64,000 nucleotides of DNA from Kamptonema formosum PCC 10802 (GTDB taxonomy: Bacteria > Cyanobacteriota > Cyanobacteriia > Cyanobacteriales > Oscillatoriaceae), in NCBI RefSeq assembly GCF_000332335.1, contig NZ_KB235948.1, positions 1,409,469 through 1,473,468 on the forward strand, written 5' to 3'. The notes beneath the pieces are model-generated. The model did not search any database, had not been told where the DNA came from, and saw nothing but the letters and a program-made list of their open reading frames with translations. This document shows positions 43,962 through 52,574 of this stretch, in pieces. Both the position numbers and the translations under genes were made by a program. Position 1 is the first letter of the stretch. Every line of letters starts with the position of its first letter.

Positions 43962-44954
43962 GTGAAACTTGCGTTTATTATTGACCCCATTCAGCGGCTC
44001 GACCCCACTCACGACACCAGCGTAGCGCTGATGGAATCGGCACAGGCGCTGGGTCACGAAGTGTGGGTAACTCAGGCAAACCGGCTGAGCGTCGTGGATG
44101 GCAAAGCTTGGGCAATCTTGGAACAGGTAAAGCTGACGCCGGTGCAGCTAATCGAAGGGGGATGGGTGAAAGCGCCTTCCTGGTATGAGCGGGGAGAGCG
44201 AGTTTTGCAGCCCCTCGAAGACATGGACGCCGTGTTCATGCGCACCGACCCCCCCGTCAACGTTGCCTACCTGTACGCCACCTACATTCTCGACTACATT
44301 GACGAAACCAGAACCCTGGTGATAAACTCCCCTCGCGGGCTGCGGGCTGCCAACGAAAAAATGTACGCCATGCAGTTCACCAAAGTAGTTCCCGAAACCA
44401 TTGTCAGCTGCGACAAATCCGTAATCCGGCAATTTGTCGATCACAAAGGAGCCGCCGTCCTCAAACCGCTCGGCGGCAAAGCCGGCGAGGGAATTGTCTT
44501 CCTCCAGCCCAAAGACCCCAACTTCAACTCCCTGATTGAAATCAGCACCCAGCAGGGTCAAATTCCGGTGATGGTTCAAACCTACCTGCCGGCGGCAAAA
44601 GAAGGAGACAAGCGAATTATCCTGCTCAATGGCAAACCCATTGGGGCAGTCAACCGGCTCCCCAGCGGCAGTGAATTTCGCAACAACATGGCCGTCGGCG
44701 GCAAAGTGGCGAGAACCGAACTCACCCAGCAAGAGCACATTATTTGCGCCAAACTCGCCACCAAACTGCGAGAGGATGGCCTGTACTTCGTGGGCATCGA
44801 CGTGATTGGCGGCTTCCTCACCGAAGTCAACGTCACCAGCCCCACCGGCATCCGCGAAATAGACCGGCTCGACAGCACCCGTCTGGGGCACAAAGTCATT
44901 GAGTGGGTGGAAGAAACGAAATACGGGAAAGGCAAGAAAAAGAAATCAGGATAG
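43962..44954 (+). CDS. gshB: Glutathione synthetase
   Basis: ATP-dependent ligation of glycine to gamma-glutamylcysteine. A 330-residue ATP-grasp enzyme starting at GTG (MKLAFIIDPIQRLDPTHDTSVALMESAQ), with FMRTDPPVNVAYLYATYILD, NSPRGLRAANEKMYAMQF, VLKPLGGKAGEGIVFL, EGDKRIILLNGKPIGAVNR and a C-terminal metal site FLTEVNVTSPTGIREID. Matches the bacterial GshB family throughout. GAGAAGG lies ~7 bases before the start. The oxidoreductase gene begins 6 bp after its stop, so the two are likely an operon. Confidence 0.95.
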   Translation: MKLAFIIDPIQRLDPTHDTSVALMESAQALGHEVWVTQANRLSVVDGKAWAILEQVKLTPVQLIEGGWVKAPSWYERGERVLQPLEDMDAVFMRTDPPVNVAYLYATYILDYIDETRTLVINSPRGLRAANEKMYAMQFTKVVPETIVSCDKSVIRQFVDHKGAAVLKPLGGKAGEGIVFLQPKDPNFNSLIEISTQQGQIPVMVQTYLPAAKEGDKRIILLNGKPIGAVNRLPSGSEFRNNMAVGGKVARTELTQQEHIICAKLATKLREDGLYFVGIDVIGGFLTEVNVTSPTGIREIDRLDSTRLGHKVIEWVEETKYGKGKKKKSG

Positions 44955-44960
44955 CACTTC

Positions 44961-46100
44961 ATGCCCTCAACCTCAACCTCACCCGCACAGCAGCCGGCCA
45001 TCGGCGTAGCAATTGCCGGCACCGGCTTCGGGCAAAAAGTCCACATCCCCGCCTTGCGGGAGAACCCCCGCATTCACCTCGCCGCCGTCTACCACCGGCA
45101 CCCCGACAAGGCGAAAGCAATTGCTTTAGCTCACAATATTCCCTATGCTTGTGATACAATAGAAAAACTTGTATCCCTGCCAGAAGTGGGGGCGGTCAGC
45201 ATCTCCACCCCGCCATTCGCCCACTTTGAAATGGCGAAAGCCGTATTACAAGCCGGCAAGCACCTGCTGCTAGAAAAACCGGCAGCCCTGACCGCAGCAG
45301 AAGCGCGGGAACTGCACAATCTGGCGCTATCTACCGGCAGCATCGCGGCGATGGATTTTGAATTTCGCTTCGTGCCGGCGTGGCAAATGCTGGCAGAATT
45401 GCTCGCCGGGGGGTACTGCGGGAAAAAGCGCCTGATTAAAATAGATTGCTTAGTGTCGAGTCGGGCAGACGCCAGCCGCCCTTGGAACTGGTACGCCCAA
45501 AAAGACAGGGGCGGCGGTGTCTTGGGCGCGATGGGCTCCCACATTTTCGATTACATCAGCTGGCTGTTCGCACCGGCGCGCCGGCTTTCCGCCCAGCTGC
45601 TGACCGCGATTCCCGCCCGCCCGGACCCCGCTGCCGGTGGGGAACTCAAGCCGGTGGATGCCGACGACAGCTGCGCGATGATGCTGGAACTGGCAGACGG
45701 AACCCCCTGTCAGGTTTGCCTGAGTTCAGTAACCTATCAGGGGCGCGGGCACTGGGTGGAAGTGTACGGCGAAAAAGGCACCTTAATCTTAGGCAGCGAC
45801 AGCCAGCAGGATTACGTCCACGGGTTCCGCCTGTGGGGGAGTCAGGGAGGCGAACCCCTCGCTGAGATTAAAGTGCCAGAAAGGCTGGCGTTTCCCCGCA
45901 TCTTCCCCGACGGGAGGATTGCGCCGGTGGCGCGAGTTATCGACGAGTGGGTGCGGGCGATTGATGCCGGCACCCAGCCGGTCCCAGGGTTGCGCGAAGG
46001 GGTTTACTCCCAGCTGCTCATGGATTTAAGCCACCTTTCCAGCGCCACCGGCACCTGGGTGGAAGTGCCGGCGCTGGATGATTTTCTCGCCAGCCGGTGA
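44961..46100 (+). CDS. Gfo/Idh/MocA-family oxidoreductase
   Basis: A 379-residue NAD(P)-dependent dehydrogenase. The N-terminal Rossmann domain has GVAIAGTGFGQKVHIPAL and VSISTPPFAHFEMAKAVLQAGKHLLLEKPAAL, containing the EKP motif, and the C-terminal domain has GGVLGAMGSHIFDYISWLF. The substrate (sugar, inositol or biliverdin-like) is unknown. It starts 6 bp after gshB and is followed by a strong terminator, so it is the second gene of a two-gene operon. A link to glutathione metabolism is suggested only by position. Confidence 0.85.
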   Translation: MPSTSTSPAQQPAIGVAIAGTGFGQKVHIPALRENPRIHLAAVYHRHPDKAKAIALAHNIPYACDTIEKLVSLPEVGAVSISTPPFAHFEMAKAVLQAGKHLLLEKPAALTAAEARELHNLALSTGSIAAMDFEFRFVPAWQMLAELLAGGYCGKKRLIKIDCLVSSRADASRPWNWYAQKDRGGGVLGAMGSHIFDYISWLFAPARRLSAQLLTAIPARPDPAAGGELKPVDADDSCAMMLELADGTPCQVCLSSVTYQGRGHWVEVYGEKGTLILGSDSQQDYVHGFRLWGSQGGEPLAEIKVPERLAFPRIFPDGRIAPVARVIDEWVRAIDAGTQPVPGLREGVYSQLLMDLSHLSSATGTWVEVPALDDFLASR

Positions 46101-46118
46101 GCGAACAGACCTAACTGA

Positions 46119-46149
46119 AAGAGGCTCAGTTTTGAGCCTCTTTTTTTTT
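46119..46149 (+). terminator. Rho-independent terminator of the gshB operon
   Basis: GAGGCTCA (46121-46128), GTTT loop, TGAGCCTC (46133-46140), then nine T residues. Confidence 0.95.
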
Positions 46150-46417
46150 GCCTCATCCCCCGGGGAGGGGGCGCTGGCACAGGACTGCCGGCGGCAACTC
46201 ATACCAATTTGAGATTTTAGATTTTGGATTTTGGATTGAAACCCCGGGCATCCAGGGGGTTTCGTCCTGCGCAAAAAAATACTATCTATCTCAAACCGGC
46301 TGAGCCATGCTCTTAATCTGCTATTCGCAGAAAGAACTGAGCAAACATAGCCACGCAATTATGGACTATGGGGGCGACCCTACAGAGGGAGATAGCGCAA
46401 ATTAAATGCGCAACAGC
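46150..46417. other. Gene-free stretch
   Basis: Contains GATTTTAGATTTTGGATTTTGG direct repeats and ACTATCTATCTCAA (46280), the latter also at 61882-61895, so a dispersed repeat shared with the region before 62193. Confidence 0.5.
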
Positions 46418-46642
46418 TTACTTGTCGAAAGAGCTGTCCCCCTGGAGGTCCAGCAACTCGTCCCAAGAGCAGCCGAAAGTTTCCTTGATTCGTCCGATGG
46501 GGTCCATCTCCATCTTGTTCATCGGCTGCGTCGCGTAACGCCAAACCGTGCTGTAGGTGACACCGGAACGCCGGCTCAGCTCGCTGATGCTCCAGTTGCG
46601 AACCTCGCACAGCTCTTTGATCCTGACTTTGACTTGGTACAT
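46418..46642 (-). CDS. XRE-type helix-turn-helix regulator
   Basis: A 74-residue Cro/C1-type DNA-binding protein: MYQVKVRIKELCEVRNWSISELSRRSGVTYSTVWRYATQPMNKMEMDPIGRIKETFGCSWDELL. The recognition helix region is ISELSRRSGVTYSTVWRY. AGGAG precedes the ATG by 3-4 bases. It is transcribed divergently from another HTH protein (46755), with an AT-rich intergenic region of ~110 bp between them, a typical arrangement for autoregulation or cross-regulation. Confidence 0.82.
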   Translation of the reverse strand: MYQVKVRIKELCEVRNWSISELSRRSGVTYSTVWRYATQPMNKMEMDPIGRIKETFGCSWDELLDLQGDSSFDK

Positions 46643-46694
46643 ACTCTCCTCTTTAGTGTTGGGGCCTACAAGTTATAATATCAAAAATTTAACA

Positions 46695-46723
46695 TTGACG
46701 TTGTAACGCGGGTGTGCTATCAT
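46695..46723 (+). promoter_or_regulatory. Sigma70-type promoter of the 46755 gene
   Basis: TTGACG (46695-46700), a 17-nt spacer, TATCAT (46718-46723). The expected start near 46730 shows that the ATG at 46728 cannot be used and supports the ATG at 46755. Confidence 0.65.
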
Positions 46724-46754
46724 AGAGATGTCAGCTGAGAAACCAGAGGTCGCC

Positions 46755-47108
46755 ATGATGAAACTCCCCCGCCGCCTGATCTACCCGAAAACCTTCGCTA
46801 TCACCCGCTGGCAAATCGCCAAGCTGCTCAAGATTGACCCCAGCAGCATCCTCAGATGGGAGAAGTGGCAGCATGTCCTGTGGGTGCACATCAAGGGGCG
46901 CGGCGGGCACTTCGTCAGCTATCGCAAGCTCAAGCAGTGGGTGAGCGCCTGCGGCGTCCTCCTGCGGGAGTGCCTCACCCTGCCGGCACTGACAGAATTG
47001 TGGGAAGCGATTCAGAATCCGAAAGAGGCCAAGCGCTACACGGAAGAAGGGATGGCCAAACTTGAAGGAATTTGGCAGCGCCAGCGGTCCCGCCTGTCAA
47101 ATTCCTGA
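46755..47108 (+). CDS. HTH-domain protein, unknown function
   Basis: A 117-residue product, MMKLPRRLIYPKTFAITRWQIAKLLKIDPSSILRWEKWQHVLWVHIKGRGGHFVSYRKLKQWV..., with a helix-turn-helix-like segment (TRWQIAKLLKIDPSSILRWE) like MerR or excisionase folds and a helical C terminus. GAGG precedes the ATG by 5 bases. The DNA-binding part suggests a regulator or plasmid/phage-type accessory protein. It is divergent from the XRE gene, so the two may regulate each other. The family is not recognised. Confidence 0.6.
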   Translation: MMKLPRRLIYPKTFAITRWQIAKLLKIDPSSILRWEKWQHVLWVHIKGRGGHFVSYRKLKQWVSACGVLLRECLTLPALTELWEAIQNPKEAKRYTEEGMAKLEGIWQRQRSRLSNS

Positions 47109-47487
47109 GCCAGCCGGCCACCCACACCCCCGACGAACGGGCGGGGCAGTTATAGCGGCGCTCACGCAAGCAGGCAGCCGGGATCTGGAAATCTGTTGCG
47201 CTCTGCAGGAACTGCGGAGTAGATTGGCGCGACTGCCGGTGAGGGAGTGAAATAATATCAAGTTCAGACAGACAGTATTTTTGCCTCTCGCTGAAAAGGC
47301 TTTACTGCCGTTTTTTGCATGCCAAAATTCGGGGGCAGGCACCGCTGCATTGAGATAAGATACTTCTAGAAGCGGATGTCTTTGAGCCGGCATTGAGGTT
47401 AACTAGCAAGAAAGCGGACGTCAGAGCCCGCGACCTCGGTGGCGCAGCTGCGCAATCCACCAAAAGCACATAGGGAAAAACACGCAG
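47109..47487. other. Gene-free stretch
   Basis: No gene, repeat family member or tRNA recognised. Confidence 0.45.
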
Positions 47488-49035
47488 ATGACTTTACCCA
47501 GCCAACCGGCATCCTTCTGGCGCGTCACCACTGCCGAAACTCACTTTCCCCAGCTGATCGCAGATATCGCCGTCGATGTGGCAGTCGTCGGGGGCGGCAT
47601 CACCGGCATGACAGCCGCCTTACTCCTGGCGCGTGCCGGTGTGAGAGTTGCCGTCATCGAAGCGGGCAAAATCGGCACCGGCACCACCGGCCACAGCAGC
47701 GGTCACTTGAGAGAGGTCCCCCCTGCCGGCTGCCAGCAGCTGATCTCTAGCGCCGGTGCTCTAAACGCCTCCCTCGCAGTGCAGTCGTGCCGCGCCGCCA
47801 TCGAGCTTCTCGCAGCGCTTATCCAAGAAGAGGGGATTTCCTGCCACTTCCAGCGAGTCCCCGCCTATCTCTACACCGAGTCGCTCGAAGACCTCCCCTA
47901 TCTCGAAGACGAAATGGAAGCCGCGCGAGAGCTGGGGATTGACGCCACCCTGACAGCAAGCGCGCCCCTGCCCTTTCCAGTGCGCGCCGGCATCCTCTTC
48001 CCCAGTCAGGCGCAGTTCCACCCCGCACAGTACCTGCACGGACTCGCGGAGGCGTTTGCCCGCGCAGGAGGTCTGATTTTTGAGAGAACCCGCGTTCTCG
48101 ACATCAGCGACAGCCAGCCGTGCCGAATTTACACCGAGCGAGGCTCCGCGAAAGCTCAAAACGTCATCCTCGCCACCGGCACCCCCATCCACGACTGGTT
48201 CCGCCTCCCCGACTTGCTGGGAGTCGCCGCCAAAATAGCCCCCTACCGCTCTTATTTGCTCGCCGTGCGGCTGGTAGAAAAGCGCTTTGGCCCCACTGCG
48301 CCCCTGCCTGCAGGGCTGTTTTGGGACACAGCAAACCCGTCACACTACACGCGCAGCTATACAGACAGCAGCGGTGAGGTTCTGATTGCCGGTGGCGAAA
48401 ACCACAAAACCGGTCACGAGACAGACACCGAGGCGTGTTACCGGCGCTTGGAGGAGTACGTGCGGGTTCGCTACGAGGTCGAGTCCGTCACCTGCAAGTG
48501 GTCGGCGCAATTCTACGAACCTGCGGACGGTTTGCCTTTTATTGGCAAGCCGAACTCTCACGAACACCTCTACATCGCCACCGGCTACTCTGGCAACCTC
48601 AGCTTCGGCACCGCTGCTGCTGTGCTGCTTGCTGACCTGATTCAGGGCAAGCCCAATCCCTGGAGCCAGCTGTATGACCCGAATCGGGTGCCAATCGCCG
48701 GCGCAACTCGCCTGGTGGCGGAAAATCTCGATGTCGCCGCCCGGTTTATTGCTGACCGGTTCGTGTCAGAAGCCAGCAGCTTGTCTGAGGTGGGGGCCGG
48801 TGAGGGGAAAATTGTCGATATTAATGGGGAAAAAGTGGCGGTTTACCGCGACAGGACCGGCGCGACTTACGCCCTGTCGCCGGTGTGCGCCCATTCTGGC
48901 TGCATCGTGCACTGGAACAGTGCGGAAAAAAGCTGGGACTGTCCCTGCCACGGGGGGCGCTACAGCCCAGCAGGCAGGGCGATCGAAGGTCCGCCGATTA
49001 ATGGTTTGCAGCCCAAAAAAATTCCCCCGCTTTAG
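47488..49035 (+). CDS. FAD-dependent oxidoreductase with C-terminal Rieske domain
   Basis: A 515-residue protein. The N-terminal DAO-type domain has the dinucleotide motif VAVVGGGITGMTAALLLARAG, the EAG loop and GTTGHSSGHL, and a second FAD signature YIATGYSGNLSFGTAAAVLLADLI. The C-terminal ~80 residues form a Rieske [2Fe-2S] domain with the ligand pairs CAH (SPVCAHSGCIV) and CPCH (WDCPCHGG), fitting C-x-H and C-x2-H. Such fusions are oxidases or demethylases of unknown substrate in bacteria. No signal peptide is evident. The plus-strand neighbours (XRE/HTH upstream, SDR downstream) do not suggest a pathway. Confidence 0.88.
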   Translation: MTLPSQPASFWRVTTAETHFPQLIADIAVDVAVVGGGITGMTAALLLARAGVRVAVIEAGKIGTGTTGHSSGHLREVPPAGCQQLISSAGALNASLAVQSCRAAIELLAALIQEEGISCHFQRVPAYLYTESLEDLPYLEDEMEAARELGIDATLTASAPLPFPVRAGILFPSQAQFHPAQYLHGLAEAFARAGGLIFERTRVLDISDSQPCRIYTERGSAKAQNVILATGTPIHDWFRLPDLLGVAAKIAPYRSYLLAVRLVEKRFGPTAPLPAGLFWDTANPSHYTRSYTDSSGEVLIAGGENHKTGHETDTEACYRRLEEYVRVRYEVESVTCKWSAQFYEPADGLPFIGKPNSHEHLYIATGYSGNLSFGTAAAVLLADLIQGKPNPWSQLYDPNRVPIAGATRLVAENLDVAARFIADRFVSEASSLSEVGAGEGKIVDINGEKVAVYRDRTGATYALSPVCAHSGCIVHWNSAEKSWDCPCHGGRYSPAGRAIEGPPINGLQPKKIPPL

Positions 49036-49155
49036 GTGAAATACGCCGGCAGGCAGAGAGGTCGCTGCGCCGGTTTGTAACTGTAGGGGGATATTTTTTT
49101 ATAACCCGCCCTCGTGAAGGGACGCCAAGGAAGCGGAGGGAGCGGAACTTGGATA

Positions 49156-49188
49156 AGAAACCCGGTTTCTTAAAGAAACCGGGTTTCT
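49156..49188. repeat. AGAAACCCGGTTTCT palindrome
   Basis: Arms AGAAACCCGGTTTCT (49156-49170) and AGAAACCGGGTTTCT (49174-49188) around TAA. Confidence 0.85.
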
Positions 49189-49325
49189 CAGCACCTCACT
49201 CATATGAAAAAGGCGATATTCTATCTGGAGTTGGAGAGAGGGATCTGCAATAAGAGCGATTCTCACAGGTGGGGAAAGCTTTATTTGTAAAGAAGAGCCC
49301 AAAAAGTTTGAAGAAGGAGAGCTTT

Positions 49326-50186
49326 ATGCCAGAACAGCAGCAGCTGCAGCCGCCTCAGGAGCAGGAGCGGCGTCCCGGACTGGAATCGGAGATGACGCCG
49401 AAACCGAAGTCAGACGATGCGCAGTATAAAGGCAGCGACAAGTTGCGGGACAAGGTGGCGCTGATCACCGGCGGTGACAGCGGAATCGGTCGCGCTGTGG
49501 CGATTGCCTGCGCTAAAGAAGGAGCGAAAGTTGCGATTGTCTACCTCAACGAACATGAGGACGCTCAAGAGACGAAACGGCTGGTGGGAGAATATGACCG
49601 CTCGTGCTTGCTGATTGCCGGTGACGTCGGCGACGAAAAATTTTGCCAGCTGGCGGTGCAGCAGACGGTAGACACTTTCGGGCACCTGGATATTCTGGTG
49701 AACAACGCCGCCGAACAGCATCCGCAGCCCAGTATAGAGGAGATCAGCGCCGAACAGCTGGAGCGGACGTTCCGCACTAATGTTTTCTCGATGTTTTACC
49801 TGACGAAGGCGGCGCTACCGCACCTGAAAGGGGGAAGCGCGATTATTAACACTACATCTGTGACGGCTTATCAGGGCAACCAGCAGCTGCTTGACTATTC
49901 TTCTACGAAAGGGGCAATAGTTGCGTTCACTCGCTCCCTATCGCAAGCGCTGGTTGAAAAGGGAATTCGCGTCAATGGCGTAGCGCCGGGACCGATTTGG
50001 ACGCCGCTGATTCCTTCGACTTTCCCCGCAGATAAAGTGGAGAGTTTCGGGCAGCAAGTGCCTATGGGTCGTGCCGGCCAGCCGGAAGAAATTGCGCCCT
50101 GCTATGTGTTTTTGGCGTCGGATGACTCTTCTTATATGTCGGGACAGATTTTGCACCCTAACGGCGGGGAAGTTGTTAACGGCTAA
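49326..50186 (+). CDS. General-stress-type SDR oxidoreductase
   Basis: A 286-residue short-chain dehydrogenase. An N-terminal Gln-rich segment (MPEQQQLQPPQEQERRPGLES) precedes the Rossmann motif ALITGGDSGIGRAVAIACA, then NNAAEQHPQPS, catalytic Ser in NTTSVTAYQG, catalytic Tyr and Lys in LDYSSTKGAI, and VAPGPIWTPLIPSTFP. This type, with the extended N terminus, includes the stress-induced YhdF/YdaD dehydrogenases. Substrate unknown. GGAGAG lies 5 bases before ATG 49326; the longer frame adds 19 residues from intergenic sequence. The stop codon overlaps the start of the DUF2243 gene, so they are cotranslated. Confidence 0.88.
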   Translation: MPEQQQLQPPQEQERRPGLESEMTPKPKSDDAQYKGSDKLRDKVALITGGDSGIGRAVAIACAKEGAKVAIVYLNEHEDAQETKRLVGEYDRSCLLIAGDVGDEKFCQLAVQQTVDTFGHLDILVNNAAEQHPQPSIEEISAEQLERTFRTNVFSMFYLTKAALPHLKGGSAIINTTSVTAYQGNQQLLDYSSTKGAIVAFTRSLSQALVEKGIRVNGVAPGPIWTPLIPSTFPADKVESFGQQVPMGRAGQPEEIAPCYVFLASDDSSYMSGQILHPNGGEVVNG

Positions 50187-50692
50187 TGGCAACCGGTAGA
50201 GAGGGCAACCAAAGCCAGCCGCTGGTAGCGGCTGGTATCCTGCTGGGCGTGGGGCTGGCGGGATTCTTCGATGGAATTGTGTTCCACCAGATTCTGCAAT
50301 GGCACCAGATGCTGGCGAGCGTTTTGCCGGCAACGAGTGTTTATAATATCAAGCAGAATATGTTCTGGGACGGACTTTTCCATGCAGTTATGTACGGGAT
50401 ATCCTGCACCGGCATTTGGTTTTTGTGGCGTGCCGGTCAGCGGGGCAAAGTGCCGGGAGCGTCAAATCTCTTCGGTGGGGCTTTGCTGCTGGGTGCGGGG
50501 CTGTTCAACCTGATTGAAGGTGCTATCAACCACCAGATACTGGGCATCCATCACCTGAAACCGGGTGCGAATCAGCTGGCATGGGATCTGGGATTTCTCG
50601 CCTGCAGCGCTATCCTCGCTGCAGCCGGCTGGATTGTATTGCGCGGCGGGATTCAGGATGCCCCGACTTCGGGATATAGCCGGTCTAAATGA
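50186..50692 (+). CDS. DUF2243 membrane protein
   Basis: A 168-residue protein with four hydrophobic spans (PLVAAGILLGVGLAGFFDGIV; DGLFHAVMYGISCTGIWFL; GALLLGAGLFNLIEGAI; LGFLACSAILAAAGWIVL) and the DUF2243 motifs GFFDGIVFHQILQWHQM and NHQILGIHHL, with conserved histidines in the membrane that may bind a metal or haem. Function unknown. It overlaps the SDR gene by one base (TAATG), so they form an operon. A palindrome of the AGAACCCCGG family follows at 50716. Confidence 0.85.
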   Translation: MATGREGNQSQPLVAAGILLGVGLAGFFDGIVFHQILQWHQMLASVLPATSVYNIKQNMFWDGLFHAVMYGISCTGIWFLWRAGQRGKVPGASNLFGGALLLGAGLFNLIEGAINHQILGIHHLKPGANQLAWDLGFLACSAILAAAGWIVLRGGIQDAPTSGYSRSK

Positions 50693-50715
50693 TTTGCGCA
50701 ACCGCTCTCGGGTCC

Positions 50716-50748
50716 AGAACCCCGGTTTCTTTAAGAAACCGGGGTTCT
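50716..50748. repeat. AGAACCCCGGTTTCT palindrome
   Basis: Arms AGAACCCCGGTTTCT and AGAAACCGGGGTTCT around TTA, directly after the DUF2243 gene. Confidence 0.85.
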
Positions 50749-50829
50749 GAAATGCACACGAATGATTTAGACGCGCTCTAGGTAGGAAAAAGAGAGGCGC
50801 TGATCGCCTCCCCAACACCGGCTTCTCAT

Positions 50830-51282
50830 TCAAGTGACCGCAATCATCTCGTCCTCCAGCTGGTTTCTCATGTTTTGGAACTCTTCCGCCAGCTGGTCGA
50901 GTTCTTCAGCGCTCATGCACTGGCGAACTTTGGGAAACACCTCGTTTTCTTCTTCTTCTACGTGATGCTGGACCGCCTCTTTCAGGTCGGTCAGTCTTTC
51001 TCGAAATTCAGGTGAGCTGAGGCTCACTGATTTCATCTCTTCTATCATCACCTTGACATCGACATGCTCTTCTTCAGCTTCGTCAAGGAATTTTTCAGTC
51101 TCCTCGTACTCGCGCATGGCTGGGTAGAAGGTTAATTCCTCGGATTCGGCATGCACGCTTAACTCTCTGTAGAGTTGGTTGAACAATTTTTGCAGTTTCT
51201 TGCTGTCGCGAGTCCCCTCAAGTTCGGCAAACAGGTTCTCGACTTCGCGGTGATCTTTTTGGATTAGCTCAAAAATGTCCAT
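50830..51282 (-). CDS. Hemerythrin HHE-domain protein
   Basis: A 150-residue four-helix protein. MDIFELIQKDHREVENLFAEL, HAESEELTFYPAMRE, EEHVDVKVMIEEM and HHVEEEENEVFPKV give the His and Glu/Asp ligands of the HHE motif, consistent with a di-iron site. Possible roles are O2, NO or iron-stress sensing. ATG 51282 follows AGGAG by about 10 bases; the longer frame adds 12 residues. It is close to a second hemerythrin gene (51525) with a MITE between. Confidence 0.82.
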   Translation of the reverse strand: MDIFELIQKDHREVENLFAELEGTRDSKKLQKLFNQLYRELSVHAESEELTFYPAMREYEETEKFLDEAEEEHVDVKVMIEEMKSVSLSSPEFRERLTDLKEAVQHHVEEEENEVFPKVRQCMSAEELDQLAEEFQNMRNQLEDEMIAVT

Positions 51283-51303
51283 CTCGGTTTTTACTCCTTG
51301 GTA

Positions 51304-51411
51304 TATAGCAGCAGCCACTTAGGGAACGGACGTAGGACAGGCGTTCCCTCCGCCCCTATCTCTACTAGCAAGTGAGATGCCTTGTCCATTACTGAGCTGT
51401 CTATTGCTATA
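51304..51411 (+). mobile_element. MITE-like element, copy 5
   Basis: TATAGCAGCAGCCACTTAGG ... GAGCTGTCTATTGCTATA, 108 bp, non-coding, with GACGTAGGACAGGCGT and ACTAGCAAGTGAGATGCC inside. Confidence 0.75.
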
Positions 51412-51524
51412 GCTAGTTTATTAGAAGTCAGGTATCAGGACAAAAGTCCCACCACTGCAGTGGTGGGAGTGTCTTGCTGCCCTCAGGTTTGAGACTGGGC
51501 TATCGCAGCTGGATTAGGTTGCAG

Positions 51525-52574
51525 CTATCTCATGGAACTCCTGGAACTCATGGAAGCTGCCATTTGCTCTTGCAGCTGGCTCTTAACGCGCTTGAACTCG
51601 CTCGCCATCTGCCGCTGCTGCTCGTCGCTGAAGTTGTCGCGGATGATGGGGAACATCTCGTTTTCTTCTTGGTTTTTGTGGTGGTGAACCATATCCCGCA
51701 GCCGGCTGACATTGGTTTTGAAGTCGGGTGCGGAGGGGTTCAGGGACCGCATTTGCTCCAGCATCTGCTTCATGTCCGCTTGCTCGGAGTACAGCTCTTG
51801 GGTTTTGTTATAATAGCTGCGGACAGCTGGGTAGACGACTTGCTCTTCAGCGTTGGCGTGTGCGCTCAGGTCTTTGTAGAGCTGGCCGAAATATTCTTGG
51901 ATCTTTTGTGCGTCGTCACTCCGCTCAATTTCCATGAATAGAGTGTCGGCTTTGGTGTGATCCATGCGGATGATATCGCGGATGCTCATTTCGTCGGCGC
52001 TGCGCGTCACCGCACTGCCGGCAATCCCCGTAAAGGCGGCGATTGCATCTTGAACTCGCGCCCACAGCCCCTGATCTGGCTCTTGACCGGTGAGTTCGCG
52101 GGTTCCGAGAATTTCCAGGATGCCTTTCAGCTGCTCTTGGTGAGCCCGGTTTTCAAAGTTAACCGTATTCAAGGGAGTGATCGCGGCTTCAATGTCAGCA
52201 CCGGCAACTTGCGCTGCTTTGTGGATCAGCAACCCGCCCATCGTTTGCTTGTGCTTGAGCAATTCATGCTCAGCAACCTTTTCATAGAGACTGTACTCAG
52301 AACCTTGCATGATGTTCTGAGCTTTCTCAATGAACTGCTGCGTTGTGTCCTTGGGCTGTCCCTTCACACCGTACTGAACGATCACGGTTTCCAGAATGCC
52401 CAGATTTTTCCGGTCGTCTTCCAGCATGTCGCGCACGCGATCGCGAATTTCTTGGTCGCTGCAGGCGCTCATCAGATATTCTTCATTAGATATCAGGAGG
52501 TTTTGCAGCGCCTTCATATCTTCCAATTTAGACGCGATAGCAGTGCGCTTGGCGTCTTCAAGGGTAACAGGCAT
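51525..52574 (-). CDS. Hemerythrin protein with ferritin-like N-terminal region
   Basis: A 349-residue helical protein. The N-terminal ~170 residues (MPVTLEDAKRTAIASKLEDM, EVAEHELLKHKQTMGGLLIH) look like a four-helix, ferritin-like bundle. The C-terminal ~145 residues are an HHE hemerythrin domain (DIIRMDHTKADTLFMEI, HANAEEQVVYPAVRSYY, MVHHHKNQEENEMFPII). The two halves may each bind a di-iron site. Role unknown but stress-linked by family. The paralogue at 50830 corresponds to the C-terminal half alone. A ribosome site AGAGGAG is 8 bases before the ATG. Confidence 0.82.
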   Translation of the reverse strand: MPVTLEDAKRTAIASKLEDMKALQNLLISNEEYLMSACSDQEIRDRVRDMLEDDRKNLGILETVIVQYGVKGQPKDTTQQFIEKAQNIMQGSEYSLYEKVAEHELLKHKQTMGGLLIHKAAQVAGADIEAAITPLNTVNFENRAHQEQLKGILEILGTRELTGQEPDQGLWARVQDAIAAFTGIAGSAVTRSADEMSIRDIIRMDHTKADTLFMEIERSDDAQKIQEYFGQLYKDLSAHANAEEQVVYPAVRSYYNKTQELYSEQADMKQMLEQMRSLNPSAPDFKTNVSRLRDMVHHHKNQEENEMFPIIRDNFSDEQQRQMASEFKRVKSQLQEQMAASMSSRSSMR

